DNA of 41,307 nt from a virus (IMGVR_UViG_3300042922_001443:1-41307), one strand, 5' to 3'. Positions 13,500 to 20,767 are shown, counted from the first letter of the stretch. Notes: generated by a model not told the origin, from the sequence alone. Translations and numbers: made by a program.

Positions 13500-13997
13500 T
13501 TATTGCATTTTTATAGTCGTTCTTTCTGTTTTTACAACACAATAGTAAAACCCTTTTGGAATACTATCTTTGTTCTCATTAGTTAATTTCCTTTGCAATT
13601 CCCTTGCATCATGGTACATAAGTTTAGATTTTACTACTCGAAAAAGGCCATTGATTGCTGAAAATCTCACTTCATATCTACCGACTTTTTTATGACTCTT
13701 TACTAAAGATTTCTTATTATTCTTTCTTGCTCTAGATCTATTTTCTTTTAATGTGATCCATCTACAATTAGATGGTTCATAATTACCATTTGAATCTACT
13801 CTATCTATTGATAATAAGTCAGAATACCCATTGTTAAATGCCCATTCTTTAAAAGCATGAAAATTAAATCTCCATTCATCGCAAACAGTTATTCCTTTAT
13901 TTCTATAATAAGTTGTTGTAAAATGATTATTCCAGTTTGGGTTATGACATCTACCAACCATTAACCTCCATATTTCATAAATTCTTTCTCTTTTCAT
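13500..13997 (-). CDS. HNH/AP2-like phage endonuclease-family protein
   Basis: 165 residues. YEIWRLMVGRCHNPN, then YRNKGITVCDEWR, then LSIDRVDSNGNYEPSNCRWITLKENRSRARKN follow the family of free-standing phage HNH/AP2-type (often homing) endonucleases. A C-terminal part has GRYEVRFSAINGLFRVVK, an AP2-like strand set. It is a single gene with its own consensus-like promoter, lying between the RHH pair and the CI-like gene. It may be a selfish insertion in the immunity region. Nuclease activity is inferred from family pattern. Confidence 0.68.
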   Translation of the reverse strand: MKRERIYEIWRLMVGRCHNPNWNNHFTTTYYRNKGITVCDEWRFNFHAFKEWAFNNGYSDLLSIDRVDSNGNYEPSNCRWITLKENRSRARKNNKKSLVKSHKKVGRYEVRFSAINGLFRVVKSKLMYHDARELQRKLTNENKDSIPKGFYYCVVKTERTTIKMQ

Positions 13998-14026
13998 ATT
14001 AATTACCTCCTGTGAAATTTTTAGAG

Positions 14027-14092
14027 TTCTGTATGCGTTAATTGTAATACGCTTTCAGAATTCAGTCAATACATTTGTGTTCTGTTAGCGTA
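14027..14092. promoter_or_regulatory. Three repressor-type operators between HNH-like gene and CI-like gene
   Basis: Sites with consensus TTCTGNNNGCGTA: 14027-14040 (plus), 14048-14060 (inverted) and 14080-14092 (plus). The inverted one lies in the spacer of the minus promoter, and the last lies just upstream of the -35 of the plus promoter. The layout is that of a lysogeny control region with multiple operators. Confidence 0.65.
14041..14069 (-). promoter_or_regulatory. Promoter of the HNH/AP2-like gene
   Basis: Minus strand: TTGACT (14064-14069), a 17-bp spacer, TACAAT (14041-14046). An operator copy (14048-14060) fills the spacer, so the CI-like protein probably represses it. Confidence 0.65.
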
Positions 14093-14099
14093 CATTTTC

Positions 14100-14128
14100 T
14101 TTACACAATTTACAATTTGTGTTATCAT
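14100..14128 (+). promoter_or_regulatory. Putative promoter of the CI-like repressor gene
   Basis: TTTACA (14100-14105), 17 bp, TATCAT (14123-14128), 24 bp ahead of ATG 14152. Weaker than the divergent promoter, as expected of a maintenance promoter. Confidence 0.5.
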
Positions 14129-14151
14129 CTAATTTAAAGGAGGAATACACT

Positions 14152-14547
14152 ATGTTGGAGGAAATAAATAAGAGATTTAAATTGTTAAGGGAAAGTTGTA
14201 ATAAGAGTCAAGAAGAACTTGGCAAGGTAATAGGTATTTCAAAATCAGGTGTTTCAGACATTGAAAACGGTAGAAGAAATGTTACGGAACAACATATAAT
14301 CATGTTACGGAATTGGTCTGACTTCCATATCAATGAAAACTGGCTACGATATGGCGAAGGAGAGATGTTTGACGAACTATCAGAAGATGAAGAGATGTTT
14401 TCTTTAATTTCAAAGCTTTGCTCTGACGGAAATGAATTGAAAAAAGCAGCTTTAAAAGCTGCTGCAAAAATAATCGATGATGATAGATTTTGGTATGCTA
14501 TTCGTTCTGAAATGCTTAAACAAATTGACTCAGATAAAAAAGAGTAG
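14152..14547 (+). CDS. CI-like XRE-family phage repressor
   Basis: 131 residues from ATG 14152 with AAAGGAGG. XRE helix-turn-helix at about 4-60 (FKLLRESCNKSQEELGKVIGISKSGVSDIENGRRNV), then SDFHINENWLRYGEGEMF, a signature of clostridial phage repressors, then a short helical dimerisation segment. There is no LexA-like peptidase domain, so induction would need another route. It is divergent from the minus early side with three shared operators. Ends on a strong terminator. Confidence 0.82.
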   Translation: MLEEINKRFKLLRESCNKSQEELGKVIGISKSGVSDIENGRRNVTEQHIIMLRNWSDFHINENWLRYGEGEMFDELSEDEEMFSLISKLCSDGNELKKAALKAAAKIIDDDRFWYAIRSEMLKQIDSDKKE

Positions 14548-14570
14548 TTGCCTACTCTTTTTATTTTTTT
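14537..14570. terminator. Bidirectional intrinsic terminator after the CI-like gene
   Basis: AAAAAGAGTAG, loop TTGC, CTACTCTTTTT (11-bp stem, 14537-14562) followed by ATTTTTTT. The stem includes the stop codon of the repressor. It also overlaps the 3' end of the minus-strand small gene at 14561. Confidence 0.85.
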
Positions 14571-14680
14571 CTTTTAATATTAATAGTAAAATAGTAAATT
14601 AATCGAATAATTTCTTCATCCTTTATATTCTTAATTTCTTGCATTAGTAACTCTTTTTTACTATCTTTTGTGTTTGCCAT
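14561..14680 (-). CDS. Small protein (39 aa)
   Basis: Starts at ATG 14680 with GGGGGAT upstream; begins MANTKDSKKELLMQEIKNIK and ends with a basic KRKK. It is helical and highly charged. An extended -10 promoter (TGGTATAAT, minus strand, -10 at 14770-14775) lies about 90 bp upstream. Small genes of this kind often accompany clostridial phage repressors. Function unknown. Confidence 0.5.
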   Translation of the reverse strand: MANTKDSKKELLMQEIKNIKDEEIIRLIYYFTINIKRKK

Positions 14681-14835
14681 AATCATATCCCCCATTAATC
14701 ATTAGCAATAGGTTTTTAAGTTGGAAGGTACTATTTGCTTAAATGTCAACTGTTTCAAATACTTTACTAATTATACCATACAATCCATGAAATTACTTAA
14801 TATATAAAATATTTCCACAAACGTGAAAAAGAGTA

Positions 14836-15033
14836 TCATTTATAACTAGAATTGTATAAATTGCTAATTTTAGTATCCAATGCAATTGCTATTTTTTCTA
14901 ACTGGTTTATTCTAGGGTATTTCTTATTATTTTCATAATTGCTCAATGCACCAGTGCTAATTCCAGTCATAACCGAAAGTTCTTCAATAGTTACCTTTCG
15001 GTCATTCCTCGCTTGCCAAATAGTTAATTCCAC
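14836..15033 (-). CDS. Cro-like XRE regulator
   Basis: 65 residues from GTG 15033, which follows GGAGG by eight bases; the ATG at 15048 lies upstream of that ribosome site. The whole protein is one XRE domain: LTIWQARNDRKVTIEELSVMTGISTGALSNYENNKKYP...LEKIAIALDTKISNLY. It probably acts as a Cro-type or accessory repressor. It is divergent from the membrane protein gene at 15173. Confidence 0.75.
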   Translation of the reverse strand: MELTIWQARNDRKVTIEELSVMTGISTGALSNYENNKKYPRINQLEKIAIALDTKISNLYNSSYK

Positions 15034-15060
15034 AATAAAAGCCTCCATCTATATTTTAAT

Positions 15061-15100
15061 GGAGGTTAATTAAAAAGTCTTTGCAAAGAATATTCCATAT
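15061..15100 (+). repeat. Repeat copy B flanking the immunity region
   Basis: GGAGGTTAATTAAAAA then GTCTTTGCAAA then GAATATTCCATAT, a near copy of 12806-12840. It lies between the divergent genes at 15033 and 15173 and may overlap their control region. Confidence 0.5.
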
Positions 15101-15172
15101 ATTGTTGTATTTTTGCCATATTATGTTATTATATACCTATATTTAGGGATTAATTACAGAGGAGGTTTTTAT

Positions 15173-15457
15173 ATGAACGATGAGATAAAAGGATTGTTAG
15201 TAGATACAGAGGTTTTTACTTCTGAATTTGTAAAACCTGACCAGGATGGTAACCTACCTGAAGGAACTTTCAAAAAAGACGGTTATGATTATATACTTAC
15301 TAGTAAAGAATTTACCAATGATGAAATAAAAATTGCTCTTTTGGCAAAGCAAACTCTTTTTCTAAAAAGTATAAAACGTACCGTATTTAATATACTATGG
15401 CTACTAGCGTTATCTGTAATTATAGTTTATTATTCATTGTCCAATTTAATGCCTTAG
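15173..15457 (+). CDS. Small membrane protein (94 aa)
   Basis: Starts at ATG 15173 after GAGGAGG. Residues 1-65 are soluble and acidic (DTEVFTSEFVKPDQDGNLPE); residues 72-90 form one transmembrane helix (FNILWLLALSVIIVYYSL). It is a plus-strand gene in the lysogenic region, so it may be expressed in the prophage and be a superinfection-exclusion or conversion protein. That is inference; no family recognised. Confidence 0.6.
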   Translation: MNDEIKGLLVDTEVFTSEFVKPDQDGNLPEGTFKKDGYDYILTSKEFTNDEIKIALLAKQTLFLKSIKRTVFNILWLLALSVIIVYYSLSNLMP

Positions 15458-15525
15458 TCAAGACCCCTCGCCAGTATATTCCCACTAATAAATAGGTCTC
15501 CTATATTTTTAGGAGGCTCAATTAT

Positions 15526-15651
15526 ATGATGATTACGAATTTACCAAGTAAATCATTATGCACTTTGTATCACTTTTTAAAGCAATTTCAGCGTATTACC
15601 AAGTTTACATATATTAGCAATGATGATATTATATTTGTGAAAGACCAATAG
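15526..15651 (+). CDS. Small protein (41 aa)
   Basis: Starts at ATG 15526 nine bases after AGGAGG; a second ATG follows at once. It begins MMITNLPSKSLCTLYHF and ends TAG 15651, 12 bp before a strong terminator hairpin. The ribosome site and terminator placement support a real gene. Function unknown. Confidence 0.5.
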   Translation: MMITNLPSKSLCTLYHFLKQFQRITKFTYISNDDIIFVKDQ

Positions 15652-15662
15652 AAATGCTGAAA

Positions 15663-15709
15663 GGGACCTTACATTCTCCAGTATGGGAAGTGTAAGGTCT
15701 CTTATATTT
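15663..15709 (+). terminator. Intrinsic terminator
   Basis: GGGACCTTACA and TGTAAGGTCTC (15663-15673 and 15691-15701, one G-T pair) followed by TTATATTTT. It ends the plus-strand unit of the two small genes before the PemK-like gene. Confidence 0.75.
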
Positions 15710-15807
15710 TGATTGAAATTATTATCAATATATGTAATAATATGTATGTTATTGTTGTTAATACTGGTTTTATTGAATTAAAGTACCTAATGAGAGGAAA
15801 CAGGCAT

Positions 15808-16683
15808 ATGTCGAAGGATAAGTCCAAAGAAGAAATTATTAAACATAAAAAGAATGCTATTAGATCTCTTAATGATTTAATGGAGTCATTTATAGCATCG
15901 CCAGAAAAATATGCTCACAAAGTGGACTTATTATCTTATTGGATTGAAACTTATAGCAATTATATAAAACAAGAAGAAACTTTTGATCACTTGTCTTTAA
16001 AAAGTTATAAACGAGGAGATGTAATTAAGCTTAATTTTGGTTTTAATGTAGGTAGTGAATACGGAGGCTTACATTACGCTGTAGTAATTGGAAAAGTAAA
16101 TGCAAGAAATTCTAAAGTACTAAACGTTGTACCACTGACATCATTAAAAGAAGTAAAAAAAGTACATCCAAATGATGTGTTTCTTGGTGATGAAATATAT
16201 AAACAATTAAAATTAAAACATAATACCGTACTTAAACTTTTAAAAAAAGAAATTGATGAGTCTAATGTTATATTAGAAGCTGCATTTAATTTAAATTCAA
16301 TTTGTATGACTGAATTAGAGGAACTAAATAGTGTTGATACTGATAAAATGGATCTTCCAGAGCTTGAAATTTTTGAAAAAAAGATAGTATCACATGAAGA
16401 GAAAGCTTTAAAACTGCGCAACCTAATAGATGCTACTCTTGATAAGCAAAACGAATGCAGAGAATATCAAAAGCAAGTAGAAAAAATTAAATCAGAAATT
16501 CTTAGAATGAAAGAAGGAAGTATTGCTTTAGTGGACCAAATAACAACAGTAAGTAAAATGCGCATATACGATCCTAAATATATGCGTGATACTCTAGCTG
16601 GGATAAAGCTATCTCCCACCCATTTAGATGATATTAATAATAAGATGAAGGAATTATTTATTTTCGAACAAAATTCACAATAG
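15808..16683 (+). CDS. PemK/MazF-like protein with long coiled-coil C-terminus
   Basis: 291 residues from ATG 15808 after GAGAGGAAA. Residues 64-130 look like the PemK/MazF fold: YKRGDVIKLNFG, GSEYGGLHYAVVIGK, VLNVVPLTSLKEV. In MazF the first segment is usually E-x-G-x-x-R-P-x-V-V; here the Arg-Pro is replaced by His-Tyr, so RNase activity is uncertain. The TS of the second motif is kept. Residues 1-60 and 190-265 are helical, the latter coiled coil. No antitoxin protein is adjacent. Instead a consensus promoter begins 15 bp after the stop and makes a short RNA, which may be its partner. Confidence 0.78.
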   Translation: MSKDKSKEEIIKHKKNAIRSLNDLMESFIASPEKYAHKVDLLSYWIETYSNYIKQEETFDHLSLKSYKRGDVIKLNFGFNVGSEYGGLHYAVVIGKVNARNSKVLNVVPLTSLKEVKKVHPNDVFLGDEIYKQLKLKHNTVLKLLKKEIDESNVILEAAFNLNSICMTELEELNSVDTDKMDLPELEIFEKKIVSHEEKALKLRNLIDATLDKQNECREYQKQVEKIKSEILRMKEGSIALVDQITTVSKMRIYDPKYMRDTLAGIKLSPTHLDDINNKMKELFIFEQNSQ

Positions 16684-16698
16684 ATTATGAATATTTAA

Positions 16699-16727
16699 TT
16701 GACATATATAATATTATATACTATAAT
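16699..16727 (+). promoter_or_regulatory. Perfect consensus promoter for a small RNA
   Basis: TTGACA (16699-16704), 17-bp A/T spacer, TATAAT (16722-16727). It points at a non-coding stretch ending in a terminator; the next gene is on the opposite strand. Confidence 0.88.
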
Positions 16728-16733
16728 AGTTCT

Positions 16734-16823
16734 GTTAGTAGGTGAAACAACCGAACAGCGCCTTTAGGGCATTTTAGAAGACAGAAGCTATTATCAAGGT
16801 CTCGCAGTAATGCGAGACCTTTT
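16734..16823 (+). ncRNA. Predicted ~90-nt small RNA next to the PemK-like gene
   Basis: From the promoter at 16699, transcription would start near 16734 and stop at the hairpin 16796-16821, giving about 90 nt. There is no ribosome-bound open frame of note. Possible pairings: CTGTT with AACAG around an inner GGT/ACC hairpin with loop GAAACA; GCC/GGC around TTTAG; and an alternative pairing of TTCTGT with ACAGAA closing the element, which suggests a pseudoknot. Being just downstream of a PemK-like gene, it may be an RNA partner of that toxin, as in type III systems, or belong to the published pemK RNA motif. That match was not tested. Confidence 0.72.
16796..16823 (+). terminator. Terminator of the small RNA (convergent with endolysin)
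   Basis: AAGGTCTCGCA, loop GTAA, TGCGAGACCTT (11-bp perfect stem) followed by TT. It ends 15 bp before the endolysin stop on the other strand and may serve both. Confidence 0.82.
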
Positions 16824-16838
16824 ACGTTATAAAATCCT

Positions 16839-17549
16839 TTAGTCACATTTAAAACTTGTACGTGTAATTTGACCAACCTTACCATCCACAACCAGCTTAC
16901 AACTTTGCTGATATGCCTTAGTTGCTTTATCCGTGATAGTGCCAAATTCACCATCAATCTTAACCTCTGTAAATCCAGCATCGTTAAGCTCCCACTGTAC
17001 CCACTTTACACCTTCACCTTTCATACCTTTTAAAATAGTCTCTGTAGGTTCTTTATATGGGTTCTGCTTCTTCTGTGGTGTCACAGGTATAGTATAGTCA
17101 ATATAATCAAATAAGAGCCAATGGGTGAATTTAGTGTCCTTAATTCTGGTCATTACGGTACCGTAGTCGATGCCCTTTGCTTCGATACAGTATGTATCAT
17201 CTATTTTAACCCCAACATGACCAGACCGCCATAGAACCGCACCAACTGGAGCCTGACCAACCGTTGAAATAGGTTCTTTTCTGGATGCGGTCTTATACAT
17301 TTGATAAGAACCTAACAACTTTCCTGTGTACCATGAAATTAATCCAGAACAGTCTGTACAGACCTTTCCAACGAGCTTTCTCGCCTTTGTAACATACATA
17401 TTTGTAAATATAGCTACATAGGCGAGAATAAGGCTATTAAGAAATGTTTGTGTAAGCTTTCCATAACTACCCTTTGCCCCATAAACGTATGGTGTTCCTA
17501 ATTTAGATTTGCAATGCTCTGCAAGTCCTTTTCCTGTTAGCTTAGACAT
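16839..17549 (-). CDS. Endolysin: NlpC/P60 peptidase with peptidoglycan-binding domain
   Basis: 236 residues. NlpC/P60 domain at 5-150: TPYVYGAKG, catalytic Cys67 in TDCSGLISWY and His111 in SGHVGVKID. A PG_binding_1 domain follows (about 170-234: ILKGMKGEGVKWVQWELN, IDGEFGTITDKATKAYQ). It cuts peptide bonds in the cell wall at lysis. No signal peptide; release depends on the holin upstream. The region 35-60 carries an insert (FLNSLILAYVAIFTNMYV) compared with a minimal NlpC/P60 core. Confidence 0.9.
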   Translation of the reverse strand: MSKLTGKGLAEHCKSKLGTPYVYGAKGSYGKLTQTFLNSLILAYVAIFTNMYVTKARKLVGKVCTDCSGLISWYTGKLLGSYQMYKTASRKEPISTVGQAPVGAVLWRSGHVGVKIDDTYCIEAKGIDYGTVMTRIKDTKFTHWLLFDYIDYTIPVTPQKKQNPYKEPTETILKGMKGEGVKWVQWELNDAGFTEVKIDGEFGTITDKATKAYQQSCKLVVDGKVGQITRTSFKCD

Positions 17550-17562
17550 TTGTTCTTTCCTC

Positions 17563-17880
17563 CTATTTCTTAAACCGATTATATAAAGCAGTTAGTTTCT
17601 CCCAACCATACATAGCTACAAATGCGACTATAAAAGCTACTATGATGCATCCTGCTACATAATACCATTGGACCTCAATTGTAAAGTAAGAGGTATAAGC
17701 AAAGTACGCTACCAAACACAGGAGCGTAGACAGTACTATCACCTGTAAGTCCGTTGGAATGCGCAATAGAAAGCCTATGTTTTTAGTTACCTCCGTAATT
17801 GTTGATACCAGAAATGCAAGCACTCCAATAGCAACTAAAAATAACATTAAGTTATTTGTAAAGAATGTAATAATGTTCAT
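17563..17880 (-). CDS. Holin (three transmembrane segments)
   Basis: 105 residues with hydrophobic stretches at about 10-28, 45-65 and 72-92, and a basic C-terminus (YNRFKK). It lies 13 bp before the endolysin gene, the usual place for a holin, and overlaps the upstream gene by 4 bp. It should form the membrane hole that releases endolysin. Confidence 0.75.
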   Translation of the reverse strand: MNIITFFTNNLMLFLVAIGVLAFLVSTITEVTKNIGFLLRIPTDLQVIVLSTLLCLVAYFAYTSYFTIEVQWYYVAGCIIVAFIVAFVAMYGWEKLTALYNRFKK

Positions 17881-18095
17881 GGTTTTTCCCCTGACCCTTT
17901 CTTAATCTTTGATTTTTTGATACTTGATAAAAGCAATAGCTCCCCAGTGGTAAATCCAAACCAGGAAGCTATTAACGTTGATGGTTCATTTGATGTTTTA
18001 TAGAAAACAAATAAAACGGCTGCAGTGAAAATTATGTTTAATACAATCACGGCAGTTACAATAAATTTAGAATACTGACCTTTTTTCTTGACCAA
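17877..18095 (-). CDS. Small two-helix membrane protein of the lysis cassette
   Basis: 72 residues from TTG 18095 with AAGGGG upstream. A transmembrane helix (FIVTAVIVLNIIFTAAVLFVFY) and a second amphipathic/hydrophobic helix (LIASWFGFTTGELLLLS), then a Lys-rich tail. Such proteins neighbour holins in clostridial phages and may be a second holin or antiholin. Confidence 0.62.
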   Translation of the reverse strand: MVKKKGQYSKFIVTAVIVLNIIFTAAVLFVFYKTSNEPSTLIASWFGFTTGELLLLSSIKKSKIKKGSGEKP

Positions 18096-18100
18096 TCATA

Positions 18101-18415
18101 TCACCCCTTCTTATCATCTGGCTTTGCCAACAAAAGACGAAGCTCTTTAATACTTGCCCATGCCGATTTTAAGGATTCATCTTGACGTATAATGCTGTCA
18201 TGATCTTTTTTAGCATCCTCTTTGATATCCGAAATATCTCTTTTAATATCAGCTATTCCAGTAAGTATGTTTTTTAATTCCGTAAGGATGGTTGCTGACT
18301 GTGTGGCTTCTGCTTGATCATCTGTTCTCTTATTCCTAAGATAAATCGCAAAGCCAAAAAGTCCAGATAGACATACCCCCATCACAGATATTAATATTGT
18401 TACCTCAATGCTCAT
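18101..18415 (-). CDS. XhlA-like membrane/coiled-coil lysis protein
   Basis: 104 residues. An N-terminal transmembrane helix (VTILISVMGVCLSGLFGFAIYL) is followed by a long charged coiled coil (LKNILTGIADIKRDISDIKEDAKK). It heads the lysis cassette and resembles XhlA/hemolysin-like partners of holins (usually with the opposite helix order). It follows a terminator that separates it from tail-fibre genes. Confidence 0.62.
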   Translation of the reverse strand: MSIEVTILISVMGVCLSGLFGFAIYLRNKRTDDQAEATQSATILTELKNILTGIADIKRDISDIKEDAKKDHDSIIRQDESLKSAWASIKELRLLLAKPDDKKG

Positions 18416-18445
18416 GCATATTGTACCACCCTTTCCCCCTAATCA

Positions 18446-18469
18446 TAAAAATAGCACCCTTACGGATGC
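18446..18469 (-). terminator. Terminator between tail-fibre genes and lysis cassette
   Basis: Minus strand: GCATCC, loop GTAA, GGGTGC, then TATTTTTAT. Six-pair stem with one wobble. It would reduce read-through from late structural genes into the lysis cassette. Confidence 0.6.
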
Positions 18470-18471
18470 GG

Positions 18472-18609
18472 TTACTTTGTTTTATCAATTGTCAATTCAT
18501 TATCGGTAATATATTTATCAATACCTTCTTTTAATTCTGGCTTGCTTGTTATAACTTGTAAATATGTAAGTTTACCCAAAATAATCTGATTAACTAAATA
18601 TGCTACCAT
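18472..18609 (-). CDS. Small phage protein, CD1375-like (45 aa)
   Basis: Starts at ATG 18609 with AGGAGG. Begins MVAYLVNQIILGKLTYLQVI and contains KPELKEGIDKYI. This matches the small proteins found after tail-fibre genes in clostridial phages (CD1375-like). Possible role in tail-fibre assembly; function unknown. Confidence 0.62.
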   Translation of the reverse strand: MVAYLVNQIILGKLTYLQVITSKPELKEGIDKYITDNELTIDKTK

Positions 18610-18610
18610 A

Positions 18611-18856
18611 TTACATACCTCCTAATAATAAGTCGTTAAGTGCATTTTCCAGTAATTCAATTCTGTTTAACTCTTGAGATTTGGGGTAGTCTTCGTAAAT
18701 TACTGTTGGCACTTCCCCCGAAAGGTCAATTGATACAATCCTCTTATCTGCTGGTACCTCTACCTCTAAGTATGGCAATCCGTTGGGTACTTCATACATG
18801 CCTCCGATTATATTCCAGACCTTACCGGAATTGTCATATACAATTAATGTTTTCAT
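18611..18856 (-). CDS. Tail-fibre-adjacent phage protein (81 aa)
   Basis: Ribosome site GGAGG before ATG. Beta-rich N-terminus (MKTLIVYDNSGKVWNIIGG, PYLEVEVPADKRIVSIDLSG) and a C-terminal helix (ELNRIELLENALNDLL). Commonly the gene after the tail fibre in clostridial myoviruses, comparable to PBSX xkdW by place. Exact role unknown. Confidence 0.65.
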   Translation of the reverse strand: MKTLIVYDNSGKVWNIIGGMYEVPNGLPYLEVEVPADKRIVSIDLSGEVPTVIYEDYPKSQELNRIELLENALNDLLLGGM

Positions 18857-18871
18857 AAATTAATTCCTCCT

Positions 18872-20221
18872 TTATTCTATCGCTATCCATGTATAGGTAT
18901 AACCATTTTGCAAAACGGGTAATGAAAATCCATCAGTGGTTACATAACATGGTGCAACATTACCTTTAAAATATAAGGTATTGTTATAAGCACCTAATTG
19001 ATTCGTATATCCTGACATCATAACTAGAGGTCCATACATATGCGCTCCTATATTTATGTACAGCGTCTCTCCATGCGCAGCGCCATGATCGTCAAGCCTA
19101 ATTATTATGATACTAGGTGTAAAAGGTAAACTAAGTCCTGACACCGTCATTGGGTAACCTGCCCCATAATCACCGTTTGTACAAATATAGGTATTAGCAG
19201 AAACGTTGACGAATTTAGTACCAGCCGCATACCCTTTACCTCGTACCATAGTACCTGCTACACCTAATACATTTTTACCACTTCTGATATTTTCGGGCAA
19301 TAAATCTGGCTGCGCACTTCTAACCCATGCTATGTCCTTTTTATAGTAATTACCACTGCCTACATTTAAGTATGCATAATTAGTATTAGGATTATCTGTA
19401 CTAAATTTTCCGACTGTCGGAGCAGCTCTTTCATTCAGGTGGTCTAAATTGTCAGGCAATACGGTGATGATGTTACCAGTTCCTTTTACACCATTTCTAT
19501 AATATGTCTTTCCGCTTAGCACGTCGGAATCAATTGCTGTTGCATCTGCTGTAAAAGTTCCTGTCATGAGGTGGTCAGTACCACCAAAGGGTATACCTGC
19601 TTTCACGTTTTCTACAAGCAAGTTCCACACATACAAATCCATTGTTGTATTTTCATTAAAATAGCCCTTAAAGCCAGGCTTAACAGTTATTCTTGCATGA
19701 GCATTATCTGTATGCCTTTTAATGTCTACGTATTTATCTGTACCACCTACATAAACATTTTGAGACCCTGCTAGGTTAGGAATCGTCCCTTCTATCTCAT
19801 CTCCATCCTCATTCACGAAGGTCTTACCTGCTAGTACATCACCTACCACTACGGTGCCTCCACCACTTGCACTAGCTTTGATAAAAAAACAATCACCTGC
19901 AGCATCATACCAAACTACTACAGCGGTGTTCGCTTTTAGTTTTGGTGCTGTTGTGGTATTAGACTTATACAATGGCTTACCGTTAATTGTAGTGGCTACA
20001 GCGTTGTTATTAGCCTTTACTATAAAAGTTTTGCTTCGTCCATCTACAAGTGATATTCCAGTTAAAGTAATTGCCGTAGCAATACCTCCAGCCTTTTCAA
20101 ATTTTGCTACATTTCCAAGTACTTCATCAATCGTATCAGTATTTTGATTTACTTTTGCAACGTCATACCAGTCATTTTCTCCATCCTTATTCAACCCAAA
20201 ATTTGTTGTTAATGTTGACAT
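18872..20221 (-). CDS. Tail fibre protein
   Basis: 449 residues. The N-terminal 50 residues (NFGLNKDGENDWYDVAKVNQNTD) are typical of baseplate-attached fibres. The middle holds recurring VL(A/S)GKT(F/Y)..(D/N)G segments (VLAGKTFVNEDGDEIEG, VLSGKTYYRNGVKG, IRSGKNVLGV), common in Gram-positive phage fibres. The C-terminal 150 residues are Gly/aromatic-rich, the likely receptor-binding tip. Follows the DUF2313 gene, with touching stop and start codons. Confidence 0.8.
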   Translation of the reverse strand: MSTLTTNFGLNKDGENDWYDVAKVNQNTDTIDEVLGNVAKFEKAGGIATAITLTGISLVDGRSKTFIVKANNNAVATTINGKPLYKSNTTTAPKLKANTAVVVWYDAAGDCFFIKASASGGGTVVVGDVLAGKTFVNEDGDEIEGTIPNLAGSQNVYVGGTDKYVDIKRHTDNAHARITVKPGFKGYFNENTTMDLYVWNLLVENVKAGIPFGGTDHLMTGTFTADATAIDSDVLSGKTYYRNGVKGTGNIITVLPDNLDHLNERAAPTVGKFSTDNPNTNYAYLNVGSGNYYKKDIAWVRSAQPDLLPENIRSGKNVLGVAGTMVRGKGYAAGTKFVNVSANTYICTNGDYGAGYPMTVSGLSLPFTPSIIIIRLDDHGAAHGETLYINIGAHMYGPLVMMSGYTNQLGAYNNTLYFKGNVAPCYVTTDGFSLPVLQNGYTYTWIAIE

Positions 20222-20766
20222 TATGTAAGCTCTCCTTCCTTTAGTTGTTTATGCGTATACTCTGACAATTGATTATGTTTAAATTCAGATAGTACAGAGT
20301 GAGTATTAAACATATATTCATAGGTATAACTAAGATGCGCTGGCTTTATATCATCTAAGGTTTTCGTTAAATCTGCCATATTATCAGGTATACCCAAGTT
20401 ACCAACAAACTTTACTATAAATCTACTTTCTTGCGGATATTCGATAATTTCTATCTCGCCCTTGGAATAGGCTGTAGCTACATTTTTTATCATTTCCTTA
20501 GTTGTGGTACCAGCTCCCCTGAGTTTTGCAAGCAGTATCTCTCTGCGCTGGGACAATGGTTTGCTAATATCAGTTTGTATTCCATAGGTTTTTTCCCATA
20601 ATTCTAACCCCCACGTTGCTGTGGATACAAATAACTGATTAAATAATACTTTTGTACTGTCGTTTATCTCTCCTGCTTCGTATCCAAAAGTAGATTGTAT
20701 TTCTATAACATGATTTGATTTCTTATAAAAGTCAGGCAAGAGCGACATTAAATCAATATAATTCAT
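20221..20766 (-). CDS. Baseplate wedge-tip protein, DUF2313 (YmfQ/XkdU-like)
   Basis: 181 residues with the DUF2313 pattern: LLPDFYKKSNHVIEIQ at the start, ELWEKTYGIQTDISKPLSQRREILLAKLRGAGTTT in the middle, and IIEYPQESRFIVKFVG later. PBSX XkdU and Mu gp48 relatives link fibre to baseplate. It sits between baseplate J and the fibre as in PBSX. Confidence 0.85.
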   Translation of the reverse strand: MNYIDLMSLLPDFYKKSNHVIEIQSTFGYEAGEINDSTKVLFNQLFVSTATWGLELWEKTYGIQTDISKPLSQRREILLAKLRGAGTTTKEMIKNVATAYSKGEIEIIEYPQESRFIVKFVGNLGIPDNMADLTKTLDDIKPAHLSYTYEYMFNTHSVLSEFKHNQLSEYTHKQLKEGELT

Positions 20767-20767
20767 G

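Noticed and set aside
16729-16738. TTCTGTTAG in the small RNA as a fourth CI operator
   Set aside because: The second half (GCGTA) is missing; probably chance similarity.
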